Positions 13,981 to 21,491 of a stretch of DNA of 28,818 bases are shown piece after piece. Source of the DNA: an uncultured Catenibacterium sp. (lineage in GTDB: Bacteria > Bacillota_I > Bacilli_A > Erysipelotrichales > Coprobacillaceae); contig NZ_UQGV01000017.1 in NCBI RefSeq assembly GCF_900540665.1, positions 1 through 28,818 of the forward strand. Reading direction: 5' to 3'. Numbering within the stretch: the stretch's first letter is position 1; the number at the start of each line of letters is the position of its first letter. The position numbers and the translations under genes were made by a program. The notes under the pieces are model-generated. The model searched no databases, was not told where the DNA came from, and saw nothing but the letters and a program-made list of their open reading frames with translations.

Positions 13981-15215
13981 ATTTGAATTCCTTCATATTC
14001 ATTATGAATACTTTTTACTATACTATTGAAATCATTGTCCGGTACTATGACATCACATATTGAATCAGATGAACCATAGACAAGACTTTCTTTAATATCT
14101 AACTTTTCTTTTAATCTTTCCAGCATGTTTTGAGGTGTCGCTTCATAAGAAAGTATCTTAAGTAAGCACATGCCTTTAAAATAATCTTCTTCTACAAAAT
14201 AACGCAATTGTTTATGTAATCCTAAGTCTATCAAGTCATCTATAATATCATAGATAATCTCTTTTGTATTAAGAATACTGATATAAAGAGGTTGATAGGA
14301 ATGTGTAGGCATACCAAAGATGTAATTACGATAAGGGGATTGACGCATCATATCATAATAGTCCATTTGTTCGGACTGGTCGAAACTATTATAATATGTC
14401 AATAATACATCGTCTTTGAGAACGTGATAGAAGTAATTAAGATGTTTATCATCTAATAATCGAGTAATCTTTGAACCTAATGTTTGTGGTAAGGAATAGG
14501 TACATAATAATTCGTTTTTTGGTACGTCATACAATATTGCGCCATCTAATGCGATTACTGGTAGATGTAATTTAAGATGTTCTATTTCTGCCTGCATGGA
14601 TGCTGGTGTTCTTTTTGTGATGATTGTAAATTGTGCCCCATCATCTACAAGTTTATTCAATTGTGTTTTATTGAAGTTATTTAATTGCTGGTGTGCTGTC
14701 TGTTCCATATCATCAAGTTCAGCTACAAAGAGAACATCATTTCTTCTTTTAACTGGCAGGTGTAATGTACAGACAAGATAACCTACACCTACACCAATAC
14801 ATGTATCTAAGACACGATAGAATAAGAATGCATAAGGTGAAATACCAGCATGGGGAATAACTGCAACACTTAGATAAGCCACACAGGCCATAAATGCCAT
14901 ATGCTGTACTTTAAATAAGACTGTTAAGTAAATAGTCAGCATAATAAATAATGCATTGAGTAAATCCCATGCGAGATCAATATGGATGAAAGGCTGTAAA
15001 AACATGACAATTGCACCTGTAATAGCACCAATGAGTGTACCTAAAGCTCTTACAAGTGCCTGGTTTTTTTCATTCTCTTTATCTGGCTGAATACAGATAA
15101 TTGTGGTTATAAGGACATAGAAAGGTGATCTCTGTACACCAAAGAGAGTGAATAATACCATGATGATAAAAACGGCAATACTTGTCTTAATAATACGTAA
15201 TCCGATTCTAGGCAT
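13959..15215 (-). CDS. FUSC/aromatic-acid-exporter-type membrane protein fused to a degenerate HAD domain
   Basis: A 418-residue protein. Residues 1-155 hold about five membrane helices with the FUSC/ArAE layout (RSPFYVLITTIICIQPDKE, then ALVRALGTLIGAITGAIV), the family of putative aromatic acid or toxic-anion exporters. Residues ~160-410 then look like a Cof-type HAD phosphatase: VLFVAELDDM for motif I, FTIITKRTP for TGRP, PVIALDGAILYD for the invariant PVIAxNGAxxYD, and YGSSDSICDV for GDSxNDI. Catalytic residues are degraded: the nucleophile is Glu166, the GT is DM, and the motif IV Asp is Ser382. It is probably a binding or sensing domain in the cytoplasm rather than an enzyme. The preceding 263-aa gene ends 2 bases upstream, so they are co-expressed. 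Confidence 0.75.
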   Translation of the reverse strand: MPRIGLRIIKTSIAVFIIMVLFTLFGVQRSPFYVLITTIICIQPDKENEKNQALVRALGTLIGAITGAIVMFLQPFIHIDLAWDLLNALFIMLTIYLTVLFKVQHMAFMACVAYLSVAVIPHAGISPYAFLFYRVLDTCIGVGVGYLVCTLHLPVKRRNDVLFVAELDDMEQTAHQQLNNFNKTQLNKLVDDGAQFTIITKRTPASMQAEIEHLKLHLPVIALDGAILYDVPKNELLCTYSLPQTLGSKITRLLDDKHLNYFYHVLKDDVLLTYYNSFDQSEQMDYYDMMRQSPYRNYIFGMPTHSYQPLYISILNTKEIIYDIIDDLIDLGLHKQLRYFVEEDYFKGMCLLKILSYEATPQNMLERLKEKLDIKESLVYGSSDSICDVIVPDNDFNSIVKSIHNEYEGIQMKRRQPQ

Positions 15216-15217
15216 AA

Positions 15218-16009
15218 TTACAACTCCAAACTATCATTACCGGCTTCAGCCATCATTTTTTCTCTACAAGATAGAACTAATCCATCAATGATTTCCATAT
15301 GTTCAACCATCTGTCTTCTAAACAAATGGGTAGGAAGTAATATTGCGATTTCATCATAGTCTTTATCATTCTTCTCTCCTGTTTCTTGTCCATAATAGAC
15401 ACGAGCAAGAGGTGCTTCTTTTTGAATACTGAAGAATGTATCCCAGATGATTGCATAAACCTGCGCTCTTGAGAGATGAAGCTTCTTTGTATCAGGAAGT
15501 GCATAGAGAAGTAAGATACCTCTGACTGCATCTGTTTTTCTTTGGTCTACTGAGCCATCATGCTTATAATAACGTTCTATATCATAGCCATCAGCCAGAT
15601 AAACAAGGGAACGGGGAACAGGCTGATGTTGCGAAAGGATATTTTTAAAACGTCTCATTGTATGGTGTGAGACATCCTTCCCTTCTAACAGGTCTCCAGA
15701 AGGTGATGTAAGTAGTACTGGATTTTCTCCTGCTTTACCATGAAATGTTTGAGGAATCAAATAAGCATCACGTAATAAATCAAACATAGATTTACCACAT
15801 ATAGCGAGTAATAATGCACTGATATCCTGATTTGAATAACTATCTAGAATGACTTTTGAAAAGGTCTCATTATTTAATTCTTCTGATCCCTGAAAGTCTT
15901 CTAGACTTGAATTGAATGTTTCTCTCAGTCTTGCACAAGCTTCTTTACTTGCGAGTATTTTGTGAAATATGTTCTCTACTTCGTGAACACGTGGAAATAA
16001 TGGTGTCAT
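15218..16009 (-). CDS. hypothetical protein co-transcribed with the FUSC-HAD gene
   Basis: A 263-residue soluble protein of unknown family, helical in the first third (VHEVENIFHKILASKEACARLRE) and again near residues 180-205; no signal peptide, no membrane segment, no nameable catalytic motif. GGAGG at 16022-16018 dictates the start: the ATG at 16009 is 8 bases away, whereas the upstream ATG at 16024 lies inside the Shine-Dalgarno. The gene ends 2 bases before the FUSC-HAD gene, so it is probably a functional partner. Confidence 0.6.
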   Translation of the reverse strand: MTPLFPRVHEVENIFHKILASKEACARLRETFNSSLEDFQGSEELNNETFSKVILDSYSNQDISALLLAICGKSMFDLLRDAYLIPQTFHGKAGENPVLLTSPSGDLLEGKDVSHHTMRRFKNILSQHQPVPRSLVYLADGYDIERYYKHDGSVDQRKTDAVRGILLLYALPDTKKLHLSRAQVYAIIWDTFFSIQKEAPLARVYYGQETGEKNDKDYDEIAILLPTHLFRRQMVEHMEIIDGLVLSCREKMMAEAGNDSLEL

Positions 16010-16100
16010 AGTTTTAACCTCCATCCACTTGTGATTATAGACTTTCTATATCATATGTAAAATGTATCTTTCAGATATTGATGATATGTTTATTACATGA

Positions 16101-16129
16101 CAAAAAAGTGATTCGCAACTGAATCACTT
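16101..16129 (-). terminator. terminator of the methionine/B12 operon
   Basis: On the minus strand, AAGTGATTC (16129-16121), 6-base loop, GAATCACTT (16114-16106), then a T run. The stop codon of the ECF S component lies within the stem. No similar hairpin interrupts the operon upstream. Confidence 0.8.
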
Positions 16130-16669
16130 ATAATAGTCTTTTGTATATTGAGACATTTCTTTTTTAAATAAACGCATAAGTATGGGTGCACAAAGTAAAT
16201 AAAAGACAAAATTACCTATTGCATGGAATGTATCAAATAAGAGCCCCTGAGCATAATAAATACCAAACCAAACAGGACCCCCAATAATCAATTGTTCGAG
16301 TGAGACGATAAATCCAAAGACATAACCCATTAAAAAGGCATAGAGAGCCATAAGAAGTAATGGGGGTTCTTTGTTGATTTTCTTATAGAAATCACTGATA
16401 AATTGAGTAAGTAAGCAGATGACAACCCATGAAAGAATCTGGAAGATTGTCCATGTTCCCATACCTAAGATCATATTGGAGGCAATCGTAGTGACTACTG
16501 TGAGTTTAATTCCAAAAGATAATCCAAATAAGAGTACAGATATAATAATGATAGATGTAACAGGTTTAAAGTTAGGTAAGGCCTGCATTGCCACTCTAGA
16601 GGCAATATTCACTGCAGAGAGAATACCTATGAGACAGATTTCTCTTGTCTTATTACTGTGCATTAACAT
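16124..16669 (-). CDS. ECF transporter S component, predicted cobalamin-specific
   Basis: A 181-residue integral membrane protein with about six hydrophobic helices and the size and style of energy-coupling-factor substrate-binding subunits (IGILSAVNIASRVAMQALPNFKP at the start, FGLSFGIKL, MGYVFGFIVSLEQL, FDTFHAIGNFVFYLL). It would dock onto a shared EcfAA'T module encoded elsewhere. Its start overlaps the DUF4430 gene by 17 bases. Cobalamin specificity (a CbrT-like role) is inferred from the operon: B12-dependent methionine synthase and intrinsic-factor-like proteins precede it. The sequence itself does not prove the ligand, and S components of different specificity look alike. Confidence 0.75.
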   Translation of the reverse strand: MLMHSNKTREICLIGILSAVNIASRVAMQALPNFKPVTSIIIISVLLFGLSFGIKLTVVTTIASNMILGMGTWTIFQILSWVVICLLTQFISDFYKKINKEPPLLLMALYAFLMGYVFGFIVSLEQLIIGGPVWFGIYYAQGLLFDTFHAIGNFVFYLLCAPILMRLFKKEMSQYTKDYYK

Positions 16670-17360
16670 AATACCAGATGACTGTGTCTCCTGCTTTTAC
16701 TCTATAGGCTCCTGCCCCAATATTAGGCGGTGTGCCATTGACCTTATACATCCATCCAGAACTTGGTCCATGATCAAATTCCTTTAATCCATCTATTCCT
16801 GATACATAAACAGTAGAACCAAATCCCTTTATAGAGATACTCTTCCCATTCTGTTTTGCAAGTTCTCTTAATACACTATAAGCTGTAGAAGAACTATTCA
16901 CTTCTATATTCCCCTGCATCATTGTGCTATTTACTCCAATCACCTGTACTGAAACAGTTTGTTTTATAGGTGTTTCCTGTTTAGGTGGTTCTACTTGTTG
17001 AGGAGCAGAGGTTTCTTGTTTACTAGAAGAATTGTTTGTTTCTGTCTTCTTTGTCTCTTGTTTACTAGAAGAAGATTTTGCCTCTTTTTTCTTTGTTTCC
17101 TGCTTCTTAGTCTCTTGTTTACTAGAAGAATCAGATAATTTTGAATCAGTCTTCTTCGATTCTTCTTGTGACTCTATTTGTTTTGTCTCTTCTTTTTTAG
17201 AAATATCTTTCTTCTTTGTAATGCTCTTTACTTCATTACTAATAGTAGGCTGAGACTGGAATTGTCCAGTTATACCACGATAAGCTGTAAAGCCAAATAT
17301 AAAGACAAAAGCGATTGCGACAAAGGCAATCGCTAATTGTTTAGTTGTGAGTTTCTTCAT
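16653..17360 (-). CDS. membrane-anchored DUF4430 (transcobalamin C-terminal-like) protein
   Basis: A 235-residue surface protein with a hydrophobic N-terminal anchor (residues ~8-27, no lipobox), a long Lys/Glu/Ser/Gln-rich linker (~43-131) containing three SSSKQET repeats, and a C-terminal domain (~135-235) ending in the DUF4430 hallmark SGWMYKVNGTPPNIGAGAY followed by GDTVIWYY. DUF4430 is the fold of the C-terminal beta domain of human intrinsic factor and transcobalamin, which closes over cobalamin. The start overlaps the stop of the alpha-barrel gene (TAATG), so the two are translationally coupled. The likely role is the second half of an extracellular corrinoid-binding pair passing B12 to the ECF S component. 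Confidence 0.8.
   Translation of the reverse strand: MKKLTTKQLAIAFVAIAFVFIFGFTAYRGITGQFQSQPTISNEVKSITKKKDISKKEETKQIESQEESKKTDSKLSDSSSKQETKKQETKKKEAKSSSSKQETKKTETNNSSSKQETSAPQQVEPPKQETPIKQTVSVQVIGVNSTMMQGNIEVNSSSTAYSVLRELAKQNGKSISIKGFGSTVYVSGIDGLKEFDHGPSSGWMYKVNGTPPNIGAGAYRVKAGDTVIWYYVNAQ
17011..17129. repeat. three copies of a 20-bp repeat coding the SSSKQET linker motif
   Basis: Near-identical 20-bp units at 17011-17030, 17053-17072 and 17110-17129 (core TCTTGTTTACTAGAAGA), unequally spaced. They encode the Ser/Lys/Gln-rich stalk of the DUF4430 protein and are a likely site of copy-number variation. Confidence 0.8.
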
Positions 17361-18469
17361 TATTTCTTTTTACTTTTAATAACTAATACGATCACACCAA
17401 CAGCTGCGATAGCTGCCACTACATATGCCATCACATTTGTGTTATCACCTGTATTAACTACTTTTACTGTTTCCTTCTTTGGTTCAGTAGTAGTTGTTTC
17501 TGGCTTTACAGCTGGTGTAGTTGTACTAGGTTTTGTAGGCGTTGTAGGTGTTTCTGGTTCAGTCACTACTGGTGTAGTAGTCTTTGTATAGTCTTTTCTA
17601 GCTTTTAATACAAAGCTTCCGTTATTGATTACACCAAGTGCTCTTGCACCTTCTACTGATGCATAAGCATTTGGTTCTAACTTGAATGTATTGTAGTTTA
17701 ATGCATTGAATGTACCATCTTCATTCTGATAAGAAAGTAAATAGTTATATGCATTTGTATCTAATGTATAACCTGCAACAGATAATCCTTCTAATACGCA
17801 AGACTGAGTATCCGCATTTCCACCCCAGCCAATATCATAAGAACCATCTGTACTATTTAATTTAGACTGTACAAAAGTATATGCTTTTGAGATAGCTGCA
17901 TCATAAGTAGAACGTCCTGCAACACTTAATGCTTCCATAGCCCATCCAGTTGTATCTAGATCAGCATTTGGTCCCTGATATTCATACCAGTAAGCACCAT
18001 TGTCCATAGCCATAGTTGATAACTTATCTGCAACAGCTTTTACCTTAGGTGAGTTTACTGTTTCTAAAGCCATTAATGTCCAAATAGTAGCCCCACATCC
18101 ACCATTTACATCATTTGTAAGAGTACCATCTTCCTGTACTCTATTTTCTAGGATTTCAACTAAGTTAGTCTTATTGAAATCTTTTGGATTTTCACCTAAT
18201 AAAGAAATTGCGATAATAGACTTCGCTAAGTCACCATAAGAGGCAGCTGTATAATCTACATCCTTAAAGTTGTTTAATAAAGCATCAGCTTTACCATCTG
18301 CTTCAAATCCTGCTGCTTCATACGCAATAACAGCATCAGGACTATCTAAAGTAATTGTCTTTAAATAGTTCTGTGATTTGATTAACGCATCATCACTCGC
18401 AAAAGCGGCTGAAAATGATAACGCAAAAGTTAATGCGATTGAAGTTATAACTGTCAATAATCTTCTCAT
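17360..18469 (-). CDS. surface alpha-barrel protein resembling the N-terminal domain of intrinsic factor/transcobalamin
   Basis: A 369-residue exported protein. The signal peptide cleaves after AFA (residue 24). Residues ~28-290 contain repeated helix pairs of the prenyltransferase/squalene-oxidase type (DLAKSIIAISLLGENP, GGCGATIWTLMALETV, LDTTGWAMEALSVAG, ADTQSCVLEGLSVAG, NAYASVEGARALGV), i.e. an alpha6/alpha6 barrel as in intrinsic factor. A Thr/Pro-rich wall-spanning linker follows (~295-330), then VVNTGD (337-342), a hydrophobic helix and a KSKKK tail: a sortase-type anchor whose LPXTG is replaced by VVNTG. No catalytic DxDD of squalene cyclases is seen. The ribosome binding site lies in the end of metH (2-base gap). 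The inferred role is cobalamin capture together with the next gene's DUF4430 protein. Confidence 0.8.
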   Translation of the reverse strand: MRRLLTVITSIALTFALSFSAAFASDDALIKSQNYLKTITLDSPDAVIAYEAAGFEADGKADALLNNFKDVDYTAASYGDLAKSIIAISLLGENPKDFNKTNLVEILENRVQEDGTLTNDVNGGCGATIWTLMALETVNSPKVKAVADKLSTMAMDNGAYWYEYQGPNADLDTTGWAMEALSVAGRSTYDAAISKAYTFVQSKLNSTDGSYDIGWGGNADTQSCVLEGLSVAGYTLDTNAYNYLLSYQNEDGTFNALNYNTFKLEPNAYASVEGARALGVINNGSFVLKARKDYTKTTTPVVTEPETPTTPTKPSTTTPAVKPETTTTEPKKETVKVVNTGDNTNVMAYVVAAIAAVGVIVLVIKSKKK

Positions 18470-18471
18470 TT

Positions 18472-20844
18472 TTATTCTCCTCCAAATACTTTATCCGCAA
18501 AACGCACTGTTTCCATTGCGTCTTTCGCATAACAATCTGCACCGATACGATCTGCATATTCCTGAGTCATAACGGCTCCACCTACAACTGTAAATGTATC
18601 AGGCTTCTTTTCCTTCAACAACTTAATTGTATCTTCCATACTCACAACTGTTGTTGTCATTAAAGCACTAAGTCCTACTAATTTTACATCTTCTTTAATG
18701 GCTGTATCCACAATTTGTTCAGGTGGTACATCTTTACCAAGATCAATGACATCATAGCCATAGTTTTCTAACATAACCTTCACGATATTCTTTCCAATAT
18801 CATGAATATCACCTTTAACTGTCGCAATGATGATTTTTCCTTTCATTTCTCTTGGTTTTCCTGCCATGGAATCCTTAATCACTGCAAAGGCTGCTTTCGC
18901 TGCTTCAGCACTCATTAACAGCTGTGGCAGGAAGATTGTGCCTTTTTCAAAGCCTTTCCCTACTTCATCAAGGGCAGGAATTAGTTCTTCATTAATAATT
19001 TCTAGTCCTTCTTTAGTTTCAAGCTGTTTTTGAGTGGCTTTACCTGCATTTTCACTCATACCACGCTTGATACTTTCATATAGAGACATATCAACCGCTT
19101 CACTCTTTACAGGAGCTGGTGCACTATTACCATAGGCGCTAATATATTCTGTAAAGTTCGTATCTAAACCACTTAAGGCGAGATAGGCACGATATGATTT
19201 CATCATTGCTTCTGATGAAGGATTGATGATTGCACAGCTGAGTCCTGACTGCATTGCCATAGTAAAGAAGTTCGCATTAATGATTGGTCTTTGTGGAAGA
19301 CCAAAAGAGATGTTAGAAACACCTAAAATAGAATGTCCATGAAGTTCATCTCTAATAATACGTAGTGTTTCTAATGTCGCAATGGCAGAAGTAGGATCTG
19401 AAGAAATAGTCATAGCCAATCCATCAATCACAATATCTTTAGGTTCAATACCATATTTACTTGCTTCTTTATAGATTTTCTTCGCAATACGAATACGATC
19501 TGCCGCATTATCTGGAATGCCTGCTTCATCTAAGGCAAGTCCTACAACCACACCACCATATTTCTTTACTAATGGGAAAACAGCATCCATGGATTCCTGT
19601 TTACCATTGACTGAGTTAATCATAGCTTTCCCATTATAATGTCTTAAAGCTGCTTCTAAGGCGATTGGATCTGATGTATCAATCTGTAATGGCAATGCAA
19701 TTACAGATTGTAACTTCTTCATGACTTCTACCATCATCTTAGGTTCATCAATTTCTGGTAGACCTACATTGACATCTAGAATATGTGCTCCTGCATCTTC
19801 CTGTTTTAAACCTTCAGATAAGATATAGTTAATATCTCCATCACGTAAGGCCTGTTTGAATTTCTTTTTACCTGTTGGATTAATACGTTCCCCAATAATA
19901 ACTGGTTTAGGACCTATTTCGACAGCCTGTGAGAAAGAAGTCACAACAGAAATATTCTTCTTTACAGGTGGTTCAATAGGTAAATCTTTAACTAATTCAA
20001 TAGTTTTAGATAGATATTCTGGTGTTGTTCCACAACATCCTCCAAGTACATGCACATTCAATGAGGCAATCTCTTTCATCTCTGATGCGAATTCATCTGC
20101 ACTCATATCATAATAAGTATGACCTTCATCATCTGTCTGAGGCAAACCAGCATTAGGTGTCACAATAATTGGTGTAGAAGAAACTTTAATCATTCTTTCT
20201 ACAAATGGCTTAATTTGACGAGGACCTAATGAACAATTAATACCTAATGCATCAATATGTAACCCTTCAAGTAAGGCAACAACTGATTCTGGTGTACCAC
20301 CTGTCAACATCTTACCTTTTTCATCAAATACGACAGTGGCACATACTGGAAGATCTGAATGTTCCTTAGCTGCAAGAACGGCAGCCTTTAATTCATAACT
20401 GTCCTGCATTGTTTCAATAAGAATCATATCTGCCCCCGCTTTAGTTCCATACTCAATGACTTCTGCATAAATATCTACAGCATCATCAAATGATAAATCT
20501 CCTAGTGGTTCTAAGAGCTTACCTGTAGGACCTAAATCAAGCGCAATCAGGGCATTAGCACGTCCTGTAAGTTCTCTTGCCTTTTTTGCATGTTCTACTG
20601 CTTTTGTGACTATTTCTTCTAGGTTATCTGGATATTTTAATCTATTGGCACCAAATGTATTGGTGTTGATGATATCACATCCTGCTTCTAGATAACCTTT
20701 ATTTAATTCAATAATCTTTTCTGGATAAATGATATTCCATGTTTCAGGTAGTTCACCAGCCTGTAGGCCCCAGCTTTGAAGTACTGAACCAGTACCACCA
20801 TCCCAGAATAACCATTCTTTTGTCAGTCTTTCTTTAAATCCCAT
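18472..20844 (-). CDS. metH: cobalamin-dependent methionine synthase (without activation domain)
   Basis: A 790-residue cytoplasmic enzyme that transfers the methyl of methyl-tetrahydrofolate via cobalamin to homocysteine. Domains in order: homocysteine-binding (1-~290) with zinc cysteines Cys204 (GINCS) and Cys270/271 (GGCCGTTP); pterin-binding (~310-570, IGERINPTGKK); B12 cap (~590-665); B12 Rossmann domain with GDIHDIG, where His681 is the lower axial ligand. It is much shorter than the 1227-residue E. coli enzyme because the reactivation domain is a separate protein encoded just upstream (TAATG overlap). All catalytic motifs are intact, so the organism depends on B12 here; no metE is seen in the window. 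Confidence 0.96.
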   Translation of the reverse strand: MGFKERLTKEWLFWDGGTGSVLQSWGLQAGELPETWNIIYPEKIIELNKGYLEAGCDIINTNTFGANRLKYPDNLEEIVTKAVEHAKKARELTGRANALIALDLGPTGKLLEPLGDLSFDDAVDIYAEVIEYGTKAGADMILIETMQDSYELKAAVLAAKEHSDLPVCATVVFDEKGKMLTGGTPESVVALLEGLHIDALGINCSLGPRQIKPFVERMIKVSSTPIIVTPNAGLPQTDDEGHTYYDMSADEFASEMKEIASLNVHVLGGCCGTTPEYLSKTIELVKDLPIEPPVKKNISVVTSFSQAVEIGPKPVIIGERINPTGKKKFKQALRDGDINYILSEGLKQEDAGAHILDVNVGLPEIDEPKMMVEVMKKLQSVIALPLQIDTSDPIALEAALRHYNGKAMINSVNGKQESMDAVFPLVKKYGGVVVGLALDEAGIPDNAADRIRIAKKIYKEASKYGIEPKDIVIDGLAMTISSDPTSAIATLETLRIIRDELHGHSILGVSNISFGLPQRPIINANFFTMAMQSGLSCAIINPSSEAMMKSYRAYLALSGLDTNFTEYISAYGNSAPAPVKSEAVDMSLYESIKRGMSENAGKATQKQLETKEGLEIINEELIPALDEVGKGFEKGTIFLPQLLMSAEAAKAAFAVIKDSMAGKPREMKGKIIIATVKGDIHDIGKNIVKVMLENYGYDVIDLGKDVPPEQIVDTAIKEDVKLVGLSALMTTTVVSMEDTIKLLKEKKPDTFTVVGGAVMTQEYADRIGADCYAKDAMETVRFADKVFGGE

Positions 20845-21491
20845 TACTTTACCCTCCTGAATTCACATTGTGCAGGACAATTGGCACAGTCCTTCGTATG
20901 ACGAGGCTGTGTGTGATGTGTAATACCAATGATCGCCGTCACTGATTTAGATGGGACCATTAAGAGACTTTCTAATAAACTGATACCAATCTTATCCATC
21001 TGTAATATACGCATAAAATCTTTTTGATGATCTAATGCAAGATCTCCATAACCAGGCGAAAAGCGTGGCTTTAAGAATTCATTATTCTTATGAGCCTCCT
21101 GATTGAGTTCTTCATTCACTTCATCACAATAGGCTTCTATCATAGCAGCCCCCGCTGCCTGATAGATGACTGCATCACTCATCTTAGTCAGTTCTGTACG
21201 TTTAATCAAACGATCGACTTCTATTCCAATTGTAGCCGCAAAGAGATAAACGGCATGACAGCCGTTTAAGTTATTCTCTAAATTACGACTATGAATCACC
21301 ATATCACCAATGGTGATTGTATGATTCTCTATTGTGACAGGGAATCTTTTCACAATATGACGCGGTACAGCTGTTTTCTGTAATACTTCTATACAATGAT
21401 CTAGTGCATTATTGATTTCTGTGAGATCACCTTCAATGGATTGACGGTATCCTAAATAACGTAAAGCTTCTTTACGATTTACATTGATCAT
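20844..21491 (-). CDS. methionine synthase activation-domain protein (split MetH C-terminus)
   Basis: A 215-residue protein equivalent to the C-terminal reactivation domain of MetH, which binds S-adenosylmethionine and lets the oxidised cobalamin be remethylated. Visible features are NRKEALRYLGYR at the start, AATIGIEVDRLI, AAGAAMIEAYCDEV, the SAM-binding RFSPGYGDLALDHQK (canonical RxSPGYG) and a C-terminal cysteine cluster CANCPAQCEF found in the stand-alone Firmicute form. It overlaps metF by 4 bases (ATGA) and metH by 1 base, so the three are translationally coupled. Confidence 0.9.
   Translation of the reverse strand: MINVNRKEALRYLGYRQSIEGDLTEINNALDHCIEVLQKTAVPRHIVKRFPVTIENHTITIGDMVIHSRNLENNLNGCHAVYLFAATIGIEVDRLIKRTELTKMSDAVIYQAAGAAMIEAYCDEVNEELNQEAHKNNEFLKPRFSPGYGDLALDHQKDFMRILQMDKIGISLLESLLMVPSKSVTAIIGITHHTQPRHTKDCANCPAQCEFRRVK

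Noticed and set aside
17011..17129. Spaced 20-bp repeats as a CRISPR array
   Set aside because: Only three units, unequal 22- and 37-base spacers, and they encode a protein linker in frame.
17032..17591. Plus-strand frames rich in Ser/Phe/Val opposite the DUF4430 and alpha-barrel genes
   Set aside because: They are antisense shadows of the Lys/Glu/Ser linker and Thr/Pro linker; no ribosome binding sites.
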